The notes under the pieces were generated by a model. The model saw nothing but the letters and a program-made list of their open reading frames with translations, had not been told where the DNA came from and ran no database searches. 46,704 bases of DNA from Sinorhizobium fredii USDA 205. GTDB taxonomy: Bacteria; Pseudomonadota; Alphaproteobacteria; Rhizobiales; Rhizobiaceae. The stretch's first letter is position 1. Each line of letters begins with the position of its first letter. The DNA lies in contig NZ_AUTC01000155.1 in assembly GCF_001461695.1 (NCBI RefSeq), positions 1 through 46,704 of the forward strand, written 5' to 3'. The position numbers were made by a program, and so were the translations under genes. Of the stretch, positions 33,589 to 43,588 are shown piece after piece.

Positions 33589-36500
33589 CCGCTGACCTTG
33601 AAGACGATCTGCAGGAATTCCGGCCGGTTCTCCACCAGATCGGCGAGGAATTTTGGGGCATCGTCGAATGGAACGACATGCGTGACCATATGCTCGCGAA
33701 TGAGAGCTCCGTGGCTTTTTACGAGCTGGACCGTTTCCTCGGCAAGCCGGCGCCTGTTCCACAGCGGCGCCAGTCCTCTGGGTACGCGGTTGATCTGCGC
33801 GCAGCGGATGTTGAGGCCATTGTGATGAAATTCTTCGCCTAGCCGCAGCCGCTCGGCGCCGCCCTGATAGAAGGCGAGATCAATGACTGTGCCCTGCGGG
33901 CGCAGTGCCTTCAGCGCGACGTGGAGGCTCCACGGATGCGCCCGTGTCTGAAACACGACATCGGCGCCGCGATCGCTTCCGCCGTTATGCCATCGCGTTT
34001 TCGCGTGCTGCCAGACCTCATCCTCGGTCATCGCAATCAGACCCATGCCCCGCGCCTTGTTCCGCCGAAACTCCGAAGGATCGGCAACGACGATTTCCGA
34101 GGCCCCCGCTTTCTGCGCAAAAAGCGCCGTCATCAATCCAACCGTGCCTCCTCCGAGCACGACCACGTGACGCCCCGCAACCCCAAGTCCGAGACAGGAT
34201 ACGTTGCTCCCCAGAGCGTCCGCATCCGCATGTAGAATGCCGTTAGCCGCGATTGGGCCCATCTGTGCTACGAAGATGCCGAGAACGGGGTCGATTTCGG
34301 CTGGCAAGGGCACCAGCAAGTCAAGGAATGGATCGGCAGTATGGCCGCTTTTGTGCGCGTAGGTCGCGGCAACGACATCCCCTTCCTTGAAGCCGACCGC
34401 CTTCGACTCCGAGACGCGCGCCACTTCCATGTATCCCAGAAAAGGCACCGGGTAGTGAAGATCCGGCTCGTTCTCGACAAAAACGCCACGCCCGCTATCG
34501 AAACGGGAGTGGAAGTAGGGATTGGTGTTCTTCATAAAGGTAAGTTCGGTGCCGGCGGAAAAGCCGGTAAAGAGCGTTTCCAACCGGACATGGCCGTCAT
34601 CGGGCGGACCCTCTTCATAGTCGAAGAAGAAAGCTTTTCCGGGCCCTTCGATGCCAAGAGAGCGGATGGCACGATGGCCTGGAGATAGTCCCCGAGAGGC
34701 CTCGGACGGCGATTGATACTGCAGCGTCGTCACGGCGTTGCGGACTATGACAGGCGGATCGAGCTTTATCGGCTCCCCCCTGCGGGCCGAAGATGCGACC
34801 GCGAGCGCGAGCCGGTGCGTCGCCAGCGCATCCGCGTAGGCACAGCGAATATTATTATTGCCCCCGCGCACGGCGTCGACAAAATCGCGATCTTCCCGCC
34901 AGACGGGATCGCCCTCGGCATGCCGGACGGGTCGACCAGCACCCACATCGATCATGATGTCATGGTCAGTCAGCTCGATCGCAAGACGGTCGGCGAAGAT
35001 GTTCAGTCCGACCCTGTGGCTCCAACCGAGAAGACATGTCGAGGAGATGTTGCCGATAACGCCCGACTGAAAGGTGAGGCTCGCAGTGGTCACCGCCGGC
35101 ACATCAAGGCCCGGAAATTCGGGGCGGTCTTTGAAGCCGACACGGCCATAAACGTCCGTAACTTCACCAATGAGGTATCGCGCCAGATCGATGATGTGGG
35201 TCGCCTGCTCAACCATCTGGCCGCCCGAGCGGTCGTTCTTCCACCACCATTGCGGCGGTGGCGTCTGGTCCAGCCAATAGCCCGACAGAAGCTGAGCGGG
35301 ATTTTCAGCCAGAAGCCGGCGCGCCTCCTCTACCGTATCGAGATTGCGCCAATGATAGCCGACAGCCGTGATCAGCTTTGCGGCTTCGATCGCGGCAGAC
35401 AGTTCCTCCGCCAGCCCGATATCGAGCGTGATGGGTTTTTCGACAAAGAACGGGGTGCCACGCGCGATCAGATCCCGTTCGGCATCGCCATGGGCAAAGG
35501 GCGGAATGCAGATATAGACCGCATCCAGCGCCTCTTTCTCCAGCATCGCACTGTGGCTCTCGAACGCCTTCGCACCGAACCGCGACGCGGCATACTCGGC
35601 GCGTCCGAAGTCCGGGTCTGCAAAAGCAACGAGCGCCACGTCCTCGAAACCGGCCAAAATCTCGAGATGCCGGTGGGCGATGCCCCCGACGCCAATGAAG
35701 CCGACACGTGTCTTGTCCATGAAGTGATGTCCTTGTTTATTCTCCGTCTGCTCGGAAAGAAATCGCCGATAAACAGCCGCGGTTTCGTCCGCCATTCGCT
35801 GCGCTGAAAATTCAGTGTGAAACCTGTCCCGGCCGGCCCGGCCGATCGTTTTCGCCCGTTCCGGGTCTCTCAGAGCTTCGATCAGCACGCGGGCCAATGA
35901 GGACGGATTTTCGCATTCAGCCAGGAACGGATGTTCCGGTCCAAGCGCCTCGACGGTGCCGCCGATCCGGGTTGCGACGACAGGCAGTCCGACCGACATT
36001 GCTTCGAGCACTGCTAAGGGTAGCCCTTCAAATCGCGACGGCAGGACGAAAAGGTCGGCGCTGGCCATCAACTGGTCGATCTCGATGCGATGCCCCAGAA
36101 ACTGGACATGCGGGCTAAGCGACAAGTCTTCGACCAGTGCCCGAACAGGCTCCATCTCCTCGCCTTTGCCAACAAGAAGCAAAACGACCGACGGGTCCGC
36201 GGCTAATACTGCCGGCATTGCCTTGATCAGAGTGGCGTGGTCCTTCTGCTTAGAAAAGCGCGCCACCGTAATGAGGACGTTTTTTCCGTCGAGCCCAAGT
36301 GCGGCTTTGCTGCGATCGGTAATGTTCCGTGTGCCTAGCGGGAAGATTCCATTGCGGACGACCGTCATTCGGTATGCATTGACCCCGTTGCTCTCGAAGC
36401 TGAACTTCGACGCTTCCGAAACGACGATATGATGCGCAAGAGCATCACTTTCATTGGCATAGCGCTCCTTCTGCTCGGTATCGGTGAGCAGATAGGGAAG

Positions 36501-36827
36501 ATGCTCCGTACGGATAACCGGGATGCCGCAGGCGACCCCTGCGCGCGCTATCTCATGCCCCTCCCAACCGATGCCAGCGTGGACGTGGAGCAAAGAAACG
36601 CCTGAAAACCCCAGCCAATGTTCGAACGACGCGTTATCATCGATGCCTTTGACCGCGACGCCGCAACGTGCAGCCCTTGTCAGCAGCGCGGCTTCGATCC
36701 CATCGATGGCGGCAAGCGTCACATCGAACTGGCCCTGGAGCGCCCGCCCCAGCGTCAGCATGTGTTCACCCATTCCGGATGGATCGACGCTGTCGGTTGC
36801 AAGCACTATGCGTAAACGTGTGTTCAT
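33585..36827 (-). CDS. Glycosyltransferase / Gfo-Idh-MocA / MDR dehydrogenase fusion
   Basis: One open frame of 1,080 residues. Residues 1-369: GT4 glycosyltransferase (RIVLATDSVDPSGMGEHM, ITVARFSKQKDHATL, SRFEGLPLAVLEAMSVGLPV with the EX7E pair). Residues 370-698: NAD(P)-binding Gfo/Idh/MocA oxidoreductase (GFIGVGGIAHRHLEIL, EKPITLD). Residues 699-1080: zinc-type medium-chain dehydrogenase (VVVLGGGTVGLMTALFAQKAG). Internal joints look like former gene boundaries: an AAGGA site and ATG at 35720, and a GTGA-like overlap at 34,733. Either the genes fused genuinely or small indels removed the stops; a one-base change near 35,745 would restore a TAA. The enzymes may make and transfer an oxidised or deoxy sugar. 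The ATG at 36827 overlaps the previous stop. Confidence 0.78.
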   Translation of the reverse strand: MNTRLRIVLATDSVDPSGMGEHMLTLGRALQGQFDVTLAAIDGIEAALLTRAARCGVAVKGIDDNASFEHWLGFSGVSLLHVHAGIGWEGHEIARAGVACGIPVIRTEHLPYLLTDTEQKERYANESDALAHHIVVSEASKFSFESNGVNAYRMTVVRNGIFPLGTRNITDRSKAALGLDGKNVLITVARFSKQKDHATLIKAMPAVLAADPSVVLLLVGKGEEMEPVRALVEDLSLSPHVQFLGHRIEIDQLMASADLFVLPSRFEGLPLAVLEAMSVGLPVVATRIGGTVEALGPEHPFLAECENPSSLARVLIEALRDPERAKTIGRAGRDRFHTEFSAQRMADETAAVYRRFLSEQTENKQGHHFMDKTRVGFIGVGGIAHRHLEILAGFEDVALVAFADPDFGRAEYAASRFGAKAFESHSAMLEKEALDAVYICIPPFAHGDAERDLIARGTPFFVEKPITLDIGLAEELSAAIEAAKLITAVGYHWRNLDTVEEARRLLAENPAQLLSGYWLDQTPPPQWWWKNDRSGGQMVEQATHIIDLARYLIGEVTDVYGRVGFKDRPEFPGLDVPAVTTASLTFQSGVIGNISSTCLLGWSHRVGLNIFADRLAIELTDHDIMIDVGAGRPVRHAEGDPVWREDRDFVDAVRGGNNNIRCAYADALATHRLALAVASSARRGEPIKLDPPVIVRNAVTTLQYQSPSEASRGLSPGHRAIRSLGIEGPGKAFFFDYEEGPPDDGHVRLETLFTGFSAGTELTFMKNTNPYFHSRFDSGRGVFVENEPDLHYPVPFLGYMEVARVSESKAVGFKEGDVVAATYAHKSGHTADPFLDLLVPLPAEIDPVLGIFVAQMGPIAANGILHADADALGSNVSCLGLGVAGRHVVVLGGGTVGLMTALFAQKAGASEIVVADPSEFRRNKARGMGLIAMTEDEVWQHAKTRWHNGGSDRGADVVFQTRAHPWSLHVALKALRPQGTVIDLAFYQGGAERLRLGEEFHHNGLNIRCAQINRVPRGLAPLWNRRRLAEETVQLVKSHGALIREHMVTHVVPFDDAPKFLADLVENRPEFLQIVFKVSG

Positions 36828-39175
36828 TGAGCGCTGGCAGCCATGGCGTCGGTCGGGACTGTCTTCACCATCCGCCGATAGGTTGCCAACGCCTGACCAA
36901 CAACCTGGTCCATATTGAAGTATTTGTAGGTTCCCAGTCGCCCGACAAACGTTACGTCCGCGCGCTCTCGTGCCAACGCCTCGTACTGCTTGTAGAGTGC
37001 CTGGTTTTCCGGTCGCGGAATCGGATAGTAGGGGTCTCCGTCGGCACAGGCGAACTCATAGGAAATGCTGGTTTTCGGGTGGATCTGCCCGGTCAAATGC
37101 TTGTACTCGGTAACGCGGGTATAAGGCACGGCCTCGGACGGATAGTTTACGACGGCTACGGGTTGCATGCGACTGATATCATGCGTTTCGTGCTGGAACT
37201 TCAGGCTGCGATACGGCAGTCGGCCAAAGCGGTAACCGAAATATTCGTCGATTGGCCCTGTAAAGATCGTATGCGCTGCCAGGCTGTCCCGGTGAATGTC
37301 GGCATACTCGGTGCCGGTCAAGACGGTGATGTTCTCGTGATCCAGCATCTTTTCGAACATTTCGGTATACCCATGAAGCGGCATCGCCTGGTAGGTGTCG
37401 AGAAAATACCGGTCGTCCGTATTTGTGCGCGTCGGCACCCGCGCCGTTACCGACTTGTCGAGCTGCGTGGGATCAAGCCCCCATTGCTTTCGGGTGTAAC
37501 CCTCGAAGAATGCACGGTACAAATGACTGCCGATCTGTGACACGACCACATCCTTCGACGTCACGATCGCACGGCACGGCTCGGCGCGGCTGGCCAGAAA
37601 TAGCGCGGCTTCCGCCTCGTCCTTGAGGTCAAGACCGTATAGGGCGTTCAGCGTCGTTCTGTTGATGGGAACAGGCAATAGATGATCGCCGACGTGTGCA
37701 AGTACCCGATGCTCGTACGGTCTCCAATCGGTAAACCGCGACAGGTAGTTGAGGACGACCTCGCTGTTGGTGTGGAAGATATGAGGTCCGTATCGATGAA
37801 CCAGGATGCCATCTGCATTGTGGAAATCATAGGCATTCCCGGCGATATGTGGTCGTCGGTCGCAAAGAAGCACGCGCTTATTGCCATCGGATGCAAGTCT
37901 CTCTGCCAGGACCGAACCGGCAAACCCTGCACCGACAATCAGATAATCGTACGCCAAAGAAAACGCGGCGCCTGATCTTCGAGGATAGCTTCTTTTGGGA
38001 GGCGGCTCGGGCACGATCCGCCGTGTCACAGCTTCATCCATCAGTGCATTCATCGCAAGGAACGTCTCGTCCCAGGATGACCCCGCAAGCATAGTATCGA
38101 CTGATGCCAGCCAATCCGTGCCTGACCTTTTCAAGGTAAGCGCACTTTCGCATGCCGCAGCAAAATCATCGGCGTCTCCAGCCAGAAATACGCCACCCAC
38201 ATCACCGTAATGACGCACCACATCCGCAATCGGCGTGCTGACAACTGGCCGTCCGGCTGCCAGATATTCCGGCGTCTTCGTGGGACTGATGAACTTTGTT
38301 GCCTCATTGAGGGCAAACGGCATCAATGCCACATCCCATCCCGAAAGATAGGCCGGCAGTTCAGCGTATTTCTTTTGTCCGAGATAATGGATGTTTGGGG
38401 CCTTCGGCAGATCATCCGGCGAAATCTTGGAAATCGGACCGATAAATATGAAGGAGAGGTTTGGTCTGGCTTTGGCCACCGCATCGATCAAGGCCAGATC
38501 GAGACGCTCATCGATAACGCCATAATATCCCAGTTTCGAGCCGGAAATCGTCCGTTGATCGGACGGCTCCTCACAGGTCAGCCGTGCGGTCTGAAAATGG
38601 CTTGCGTCGACGCTCGATGGAAAGGGATGAATGTTGGCATGGAGATGGCGCTTCGCCTCGTAAAGGCTATGTCCTCCCGTGAATACCGCATCGGCCCGCC
38701 CGATGAGCGCAGCTTCCGTTTCCTTCAGTCGGGGCGGTGCAAATTTGAAATTCGCCAGTTCGTCCATGCAGTCATAAATGACCGCCGACGCATCCACATG
38801 GCTGGCGAAATCATACATCATCGGAGTGTAAAACCACAAAATTGGGCGTGTCGCGCCGCAAAGCCCGAGAAGGTCATCCAGCAGTTTTCTCAGCGCCCGT
38901 TCCCGGTCGCCTTCACTCCATCCATGCGGAACGCGGGGACGAACGGCCTTGACCGCCGTTCCCTCGAATGAATGAATTTCGAGATAGGCGAGATGATGGT
39001 CTGTCGGAATAAATTCCTCAAAGAAGAATACCTGCCGATCTTTGGCAAAGCGGTCCATCAGGTGTTGCGGGCGCTGCAACACAAAATCCCAGCGTAAGTG
39101 AGAGAAACAAATAAGGGGTGTGTTGTGGGCGGACACGGGACGTGCCGCTTGAGAAAACGAGCTGGAGAGATTCAT
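36824..39175 (-). CDS. Glycosyltransferase / UDP-galactopyranose mutase fusion
   Basis: About 783 residues. The N-terminal part (to about 405) is a glycosyltransferase: LICFSHLRWDFVLQRPQHLM, VIYDCMDELANF, GYYGVIDERLDL and FISPTKTPEYLAAGRPV. The C-terminal part (from DYLIVGAGFAGSVLAERLA) is UDP-galactopyranose mutase (Glf), an FAD enzyme making UDP-galactofuranose: CDRRPHIAGNAYD, YGPHIFHTNSEVV, EGYTRKQWG and the GRLGTYKYFNMDQVV tail. The family's conserved signature elements are present in that order. So the glycan very likely contains galactofuranose. The ATG at 39175 is preferred to a TTG at 39244. It overlaps the downstream gene by four bases. It is the clearest enzyme in the operon. Confidence 0.88.
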   Translation of the reverse strand: MNLSSSFSQAARPVSAHNTPLICFSHLRWDFVLQRPQHLMDRFAKDRQVFFFEEFIPTDHHLAYLEIHSFEGTAVKAVRPRVPHGWSEGDRERALRKLLDDLLGLCGATRPILWFYTPMMYDFASHVDASAVIYDCMDELANFKFAPPRLKETEAALIGRADAVFTGGHSLYEAKRHLHANIHPFPSSVDASHFQTARLTCEEPSDQRTISGSKLGYYGVIDERLDLALIDAVAKARPNLSFIFIGPISKISPDDLPKAPNIHYLGQKKYAELPAYLSGWDVALMPFALNEATKFISPTKTPEYLAAGRPVVSTPIADVVRHYGDVGGVFLAGDADDFAAACESALTLKRSGTDWLASVDTMLAGSSWDETFLAMNALMDEAVTRRIVPEPPPKRSYPRRSGAAFSLAYDYLIVGAGFAGSVLAERLASDGNKRVLLCDRRPHIAGNAYDFHNADGILVHRYGPHIFHTNSEVVLNYLSRFTDWRPYEHRVLAHVGDHLLPVPINRTTLNALYGLDLKDEAEAALFLASRAEPCRAIVTSKDVVVSQIGSHLYRAFFEGYTRKQWGLDPTQLDKSVTARVPTRTNTDDRYFLDTYQAMPLHGYTEMFEKMLDHENITVLTGTEYADIHRDSLAAHTIFTGPIDEYFGYRFGRLPYRSLKFQHETHDISRMQPVAVVNYPSEAVPYTRVTEYKHLTGQIHPKTSISYEFACADGDPYYPIPRPENQALYKQYEALARERADVTFVGRLGTYKYFNMDQVVGQALATYRRMVKTVPTDAMAASAQ

Positions 39176-39250
39176 TGCACATCCGCGTTTGAGAGACGGA
39201 TGCAAACTACGATCCCATTGGTTTGTTCCGCGTGCTTCCTTCAAACATAA

Positions 39251-40408
39251 CTAATATGCGGAAAAATTCATCAGTGTTCTCAGCTTGCGCACCGAGTGCG
39301 GCCAGGTCCAGTTGTCGAGAACGGTCTGCCTGGGCGAAAAATCGGGAAGCGTCGAGAGCATCTCAATAATCCCTTCGTGAAAGGCTCCAGCTGCTGCGAC
39401 GCCCCCAGTCTGCGGCGTAATATATTGAAGTCCGCACCGAAGCGCGCTGTTCGCAAGGACGGGCAACCCGGCAAGCATGTATTCGGTCAGGATCGCTGGC
39501 GCCCCATCATCGACGCCGCAAACGACGCCAATCTTGGCCTGGTTCATCAAGCGGTTTACCTCGGCACACGGGACGCCGGGCGGACCGACGAAGTCAACGT
39601 TGATCTGCAAGTCACGAGCTTGCGCACGCAAAGTTTCGCTCATCTCCCCATAACCAAAGACGCACAACGCCCGATAGGAGGGCGGGAGTTTCGCCAAAGC
39701 TTCGAAAAGAATGTCGTGACGCTTGTAGCTCTGCGCGGCTGCGACATAGATGACGTCATAGGGCTTCGGGCTGTGGCACGGATAAAACATACTGTCTGAA
39801 GCGAATTCCGGACCGATGGGCAGGATGGCAGTTTTCATTCCCGGATGCCGGTCGGTCACCTCGTCTGACTGCCACTTAGCACCGGTGAGCACGAGATCGA
39901 AATGCCGGCTAATCTCGGGCGGGATACGCAACGCTGGCGCGTCGATGGAATTGTAAATCAGGTAACTGCCTTTACAGGCGGCCAGGATGTCTTCAGAAAC
40001 GCCAAGGCCCCATACGCAAAGAACGTCAGGCGGACCAAATGTGAAAATGTGGGCCAGCATGTCGTTTGATGCAAACGGTACTTCCGGACCATTCATCTGA
40101 AATGAACGCCGGAGGAGCGGTTCTTCCCCTAGATCTGTCTCCGGAGGATCGTCCCCGCGCCAATGTGTCCAAATCTCCACAGCATCGACTATCCCCACCT
40201 TCAAGCAGGCCAGAGGAAGACGTTCGATGTATCCGCCCTCTACCATAAAATCGCGATGTGCCCGTTCAACTGCCTTAGGCTGTTCGCGCGCACGCTTTTC
40301 CCACTGGTTCTGGAACTCTCGAACCGAGGGTACCCGGGAGGCAAATGGCCACCCGGCCTGAAAATCGCTGACGACGACAAGCCGTCGATGTTTTGGATGC
40401 GAAGTCAT
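39251..40408 (-). CDS. GT4-type glycosyltransferase
   Basis: About 385 residues. The start chosen, ATG 40408, gives MTSHPKHRRLVVVSDFQAGW; upstream in-frame starts add an unstructured lead. A GT-B fold is suggested by YDVIYVAAAQSYKRHDILFE (nucleotide-site strand), PSYRALCVFGYGEM, and VDDGAPAILTEYMLAGLPVLAN, which carries the donor-site loop with the Glu. The N-terminal half is unusual, with WPFASRVPSVREFQNQWEKR. It is first in the four-gene leftward operon, 75 bp ahead of the glf fusion gene. Its acceptor is unknown. Confidence 0.8.
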   Translation of the reverse strand: MTSHPKHRRLVVVSDFQAGWPFASRVPSVREFQNQWEKRAREQPKAVERAHRDFMVEGGYIERLPLACLKVGIVDAVEIWTHWRGDDPPETDLGEEPLLRRSFQMNGPEVPFASNDMLAHIFTFGPPDVLCVWGLGVSEDILAACKGSYLIYNSIDAPALRIPPEISRHFDLVLTGAKWQSDEVTDRHPGMKTAILPIGPEFASDSMFYPCHSPKPYDVIYVAAAQSYKRHDILFEALAKLPPSYRALCVFGYGEMSETLRAQARDLQINVDFVGPPGVPCAEVNRLMNQAKIGVVCGVDDGAPAILTEYMLAGLPVLANSALRCGLQYITPQTGGVAAAGAFHEGIIEMLSTLPDFSPRQTVLDNWTWPHSVRKLRTLMNFSAY

Positions 40409-41371
40409 GCGATAGAAGGAAGCGTGCGTTAGTTCCTGTATGTTCGGTGTAGAAACCCGCTGATGCACGGTTTGATCCGCCTCGATCGTGGGTTTTGTGA
40501 GAACGTTTGATCTTCCGATGGTGGCCGTCCCCGGACAGTCACGCGCCGGACGGAGCCGCACTAGCCGTCGGACAGTTTAAGCGCAAGGGCCGGCGTAGAG
40601 CAGGCGATGACCGAATAGGAACTCGAGGAAGACGTTACACGGAGATCGCGGCGACGGGCGACGGCTATGTGTTATATCTTCCGCTGCGAAGCGAGTAGCT
40701 AGTCGGTCGCAGACTATCGGCGTCAGAATGGAAGCCAGGTCTTCCTGTTCGCACCGGGCTCGGAAACGACCAGCAGTCGGAAAACTCAGTCTGGCAAGCG
40801 ACTGCATAGCAAGTCCTTGCCGACGTGATCAGCTACATCACGGAAAGTCCTTTCTATAAAGACCGGCGAAATCTCGGCGAGGTCAACTCCTTCTTCCTCC
40901 ATCCCTTGAACTATAACCGTGCATGGGCAGCGCCCGAATGACGATGTCTTTCTGGCCAAACGCGCGTTCTAATTCGTGTTATCACCTCGGCCACCACGAT
41001 CTGATCGCGCTTAATTCTGATCCCGAAATTCCTACTGCGGGCGCGCAACGATAGAGCGTCATACCGCCGAGCGCCTCGGCGTGACGATGGCGAACCATAA
41101 GCGGAGTCAACGATCAACGGGCGTTCCGCGGTTTCCACAGATTGCGGGCTTTCGAAAAAAAAAGCGGCGCTGCGTTCCTCTGTTGGCCGTTTTTAATCCA
41201 TTAGGAATTTCGATGGCGACCGCAGCGACATCGCTGGCTTCGACGCGAAAGACCACTAGCTGGTTACTCTTTCGATCGCTTTGCCGGGAACATGCTGAAG
41301 CGGCGCGAGTTTCCAGCGACGGACCTCGAGAGCTGGTTGTCGGTGACTTCCAGCCCCTCTTCTGGTGTCAC
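40409..41371. other. Long intergenic stretch with a decayed frame
   Basis: Nearly 1 kb between the divergent glycosyltransferase and permease genes. One plus-strand reading at about 40,722-40,941 gives EWKPGLPVRTGLGN, then after a stop DVISYITESPFYKDRRNLGE and VNSFFLHPLNYNR, which has protein-like content but matches nothing I can name. The remainder lacks coherent frames. Promoters for the leftward operon and the rightward permease should lie here, but none is clear by eye. Confidence 0.35.
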
Positions 41372-43129
41372 ATGACAACACAGCAGATACTGGCCTTCTC
41401 CGTCATCGCGATCATGATGGCGGTCTCATTTGGGATCGTTTTCGCTACGATGTCGTGGCTTGTTGCGGTCTGGTCACTGCGGTAGCGATCGGCATTGTTC
41501 CTGCAGACAGGGCTTTCTCAGGCTTTGCTGACGATATCGTTGTCATCGTCGGCAGCGCTTTGGTCGTGAGCGCAGGCGTAGCGCGATCCGGTATAGTCGA
41601 CATCGCGATCAAGAAACTCTTCCCGAACCTGAACACAATGCATGCGCAACTCGCGCTTCTCATGATCGTCGTCGCCGTGCTCTCCTCCTTTATAAAGAAC
41701 ATAGGCGCCCTGGCAATCATGATGCCGGTCGCCTTCCAGTTCGCCAAGAAATCCGGCGTCTCACCGTCTAAATACCTCATGCCGATGGCATTTGCCGCGC
41801 TGCTGGGAGGCCTAATGACCCAGATCGGCATCTCCCCGAACATTGTTGTGTCGCGGATACGCGCAGAGTTGACGGGAACCTCCTTTACAATGTTCGACTT
41901 CGCCCCGGTCGGCGGCATACTAGCGATCGTCGGCATAACATTCCTATTGATCTTCCACAGGCTGGTTCCCAGCCGTACAAAACAGGACGGCCCCATCGAA
42001 GACGCCGTTGAGATCAAGAATTACACAAGTGAAGTGGCGATCCCCGAGGCTTCGAGTTTGATAGGAGGACCGCTAAACACTTTGCTGAAATTGGGCGACG
42101 GTGAAATCATTGCCACCGCAGTTCTGCGAGGCGCAGCTCGCCTGGCGCCCTACCCCGACCTGACGTTGCGGGAAAGTGATACCGTCCTTTTGGAGGGTCC
42201 CTCGGCGGCGCTCGACCGTATCGTATCCGGGGGTAAGCTTCAGCTTTCCGGAAAACCGTTGCAGGGCGAAGGCCAGCCCGGGGCGGAAATCATTTCTCTG
42301 GAGGCGATCATCAGCCCGGATTCGCAGCTTGCGGGTCTGTCTGCTTTCCTACACCCATGGCGTCAATCTTCTGGCTATCAGTCGCCGCGGCGAACGGCTC
42401 AAGGAGAGGCTCGGCAGCTTGACGCTCGCAACCGGGGATGTACTCGTTCTGCAAGGTAGTCGTCCGAGCCTTACCGCCTTGTTACAGGATTTTGCGCTTT
42501 TCCCGCTTGCTCAACGGGAAGTGCTGCTTGGTACGCGTCGCCGCGCTTTTGTCCCGCTGACCATATTAGCGCTCGCCATGGCGACCACGGCAGCCGGACT
42601 TGCCCCCGTACCGGTCGCTTTCTTCGCTGCAGCGCTTGGGATGATCGTCTCTCGCGCAATTCCATTGACCGACGTTTACAAGTCGATTGAGGGGCCAATC
42701 CTTGTGATGCTTGCCGCGTTGATCCCAGTCTCGGATTCGCTGCGCACGTCCGGGGCTAGCGAGCTGGTCGCCCGCTGGCTCGGCGACGCCGCGTCAGGTC
42801 TGCCGCCATGGGGAGCCCTAGGACTCATTTTGGTAACCGCTATGGCAGTTACCCCATTTCTCAATAATGCCGCAACCGTGCTCCTCATGGGACCGATCGC
42901 AGCAAGTTTTGCCACCGGTCTCGGCTTTAAACCAGAACCGTTTTTGATGGCGGTAGCGATCGGCGCCGGCTCGGACTTCCTTAGCCCTGTCGGTCATCAG
43001 TGTAACACCCTTGTATTTGGGCCTGGCGGCTACAAGTTTTCCGACTACCCGCGCCTAGGGTTCCCGTTGTCATTGCTAGTCATCTTCGTGAGCGTGCCTA
43101 CTCTACTTTATGTTTGGCCGGTTCGATAA
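41372..43129 (+). pseudogene. SLC13/DASS-type anion permease with RCK_C domains, two frameshifts
   Basis: A divalent-anion-type permease of about 585 codons when rejoined. Frame 1: MTTQQILAFSVIAIMMAV, broken at about 41,424-41,428 (one T missing before TTC ATT). Frame 2: IWDRFRYDVVACCGLV, GSALVVSAGVARSGIV, LNTMHAQLALLMIVVAVLSS, then TrkA_C/RCK_C domain segments (LGDGEIIATAVLRGAARLA). A second break lies at about 42,335-42,345, and frame 3 continues HGVNLLAISRRGERL and LPPWGALGLILVTAMAVTPF to TAA at 43,127. Helices and RCK domains are otherwise coherent, so it was recently functional or is mis-sequenced. The substrate (dicarboxylate, sulfate and so on) is not clear. Confidence 0.78.
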
Positions 43130-43154
43130 AGACACTTATTCCCGGGAGCACCTA

Positions 43155-43330
43155 TCCGCCGTGCGTCGGAGACGAGCCCAAACGCGTGCTCGAACTCGCC
43201 TGTGGCGGTCACGATGCGACAGCGCTGATTTCTCCGGGGCCATGTTAAAGGTGGCGCGCCGCAGGCATACCGGCAATGCGAAGCTTCGCTTCATCCTGGT
43301 TGAGGCCGAAAACCCCAGGGAGCCGGATCT
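43155..43330 (+). pseudogene. SAM methyltransferase scrap
   Basis: Short recognisable pieces of a class I methyltransferase: VGDEPKRVLELACGGHDATAL, with the SAM-binding ELACG, then in another frame FSGAMLKVARRRHTGN and LRFILVEAE. Between the two lie deletions and a stop. The fragment directly follows the permease gene and lacks a start. Family assignment rests on these two motifs. Confidence 0.5.
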
Positions 43331-43588
43331 TTGCGATCGTCTGCCGCCGTTGGAGCCGACAGGAAAGCTGGCCCCGCTGCTGCAAGTGGCCAGCTTTTCC
43401 GACATTTAGGACTCCCACATCCCATTGCCAACGCCCGAAGCAAGAACGCCAATATCAGAATAACTGAGATGGTTTCTCTAATGCCAGTTCACTCTGACGG
43501 CCAAAACGTCCCTGACCGTCAATACTAGAGGGTCCGGCCCCTTGGCTGCTCTATCGATTCTGGGACCAACTCCCGCACACCATAAGCG

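Noticed and set aside
36668..37540. 290-codon plus-strand ORF opposite glf
   Set aside because: Antisense shadow of the glf fusion gene.
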